Shown one piece after another: positions 63,847 through 64,000 of a stretch of 64,000 nt of DNA. Position 1 is the stretch's first letter; every line of letters begins with the position of its first letter. The notes below the pieces were generated by a model. The model worked only from the letters and a program-made list of their open reading frames with translations, was not told the DNA's origin and did not search any database. A program made the position numbers and the translations under genes. Origin of the DNA: Polaromonas sp. OV174 (GTDB lineage Bacteria; Pseudomonadota; Gammaproteobacteria; Burkholderiales; Burkholderiaceae_C); NCBI RefSeq assembly GCF_900112285.1, contig NZ_FOKZ01000014.1:62001-126000 (forward strand). Reading direction: 5' to 3'.

Positions 63847-64000
63847 ATGAACGCAACACGCTCCGAAAAATCCTCTGTTTTATCCGGCCTCTTCGTTGTG
63901 GGCGCAGCGCTGTTGTTGAGTTCCCAGGCGAGCGCGCAGCCCACGCCCCTGACGGACAAGCTGGTTGGCGACGTGGGTGGTGCGGCTTACCTCACGCAAA
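63847..64000 (+). CDS. N-terminus of a probable outer-membrane protein (MipA/OmpV type?)
   Basis: 51 visible codons: MNATRSEKSSVLSGLFVVGA, then ALLLSSQASAQPTPLTDKLV, a signal peptide with cleavage after ASA. The end, GDVGGAAYLTQ, is reminiscent of MipA/OmpV family proteins, but too little is visible. It runs off the right edge. Confidence 0.55.
   Translation, partial: MNATRSEKSSVLSGLFVVGAALLLSSQASAQPTPLTDKLVGDVGGAAYLTQ

Overview
The window reads as a chromosome segment of a betaproteobacterium of the Burkholderiales, most likely Comamonadaceae and Polaromonas- or Rhodoferax-like. This rests on gene content and order (iscR-S-U-A-hscB-hscA-fdx next to dnaQ; alaA-type aminotransferase, hom, thrC, mobB, moeA, moaD, moaE, clpB, cbpA/cbpM), on high GC, and on a short interspersed repeat (motif TTGATAGCT..TTGCGC) that I associate from memory with that family. 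No 16S rRNA is present, so genus is inference.

Layout. 1-10.86 kb is core chromosome: a partial DedA gene, an aromatic/aspartate aminotransferase, uvrB, and the complete iron-sulfur cluster (isc) operon with a near-consensus IscR box, followed by dnaQ. A tRNA-Val(CAC) gene lies at 10866-10940. Its last 48 bp are repeated exactly at 40927-40974, and the 30 kb between is an integrated genomic island. The right end holds a tyrosine integrase and a satellite-like core (AlpA regulator, HTH protein, toprim/helicase primase, small overlapping genes). The rest is cargo: a 5'-truncated BREX brxL, a degenerate M15-peptidase-like protein, a SRAP protein divergent from an imuA-imuB-dnaE2 mutasome with a perfect LexA box between them, a secreted-type DNA/RNA nuclease, an AhpD-like protein, an unknown two-gene module, a complete type I restriction-modification system (hsdM-hsdS-hsdR), a large DUF4328/DUF2628-like membrane protein, and a umuC relic with two in-frame stops. 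The island therefore combines phage defence with SOS mutagenesis and shows debris of earlier defence and SOS genes.

41.0-64.0 kb is core again: the displaced tRNA terminator, phoH2, bcp, a Mth938-like protein, the threonine branch (aminotransferase, hom, thrC), molybdenum cofactor genes (mobB, moeA, moaD, moaE) with three unrelated genes wedged between moaD and moaE, then chaperones (clpB with a heat-shock-type promoter; cbpA/cbpM), creA, an aldehyde dehydrogenase, a divergent AraC regulator/MFS exporter pair, a two-domain protein with a C-terminal Ivy-type lysozyme-inhibitor motif, and the start of a probable outer-membrane protein.

Five copies of the interspersed repeat were found, one apparently read in frame inside hscB. 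Three unrelated short tandem repeats (6-bp x5, 9-bp x8, 7-bp x5) sit between genes. Start codons were chosen by Shine-Dalgarno spacing and family N-termini; many differ from the longest open frame.
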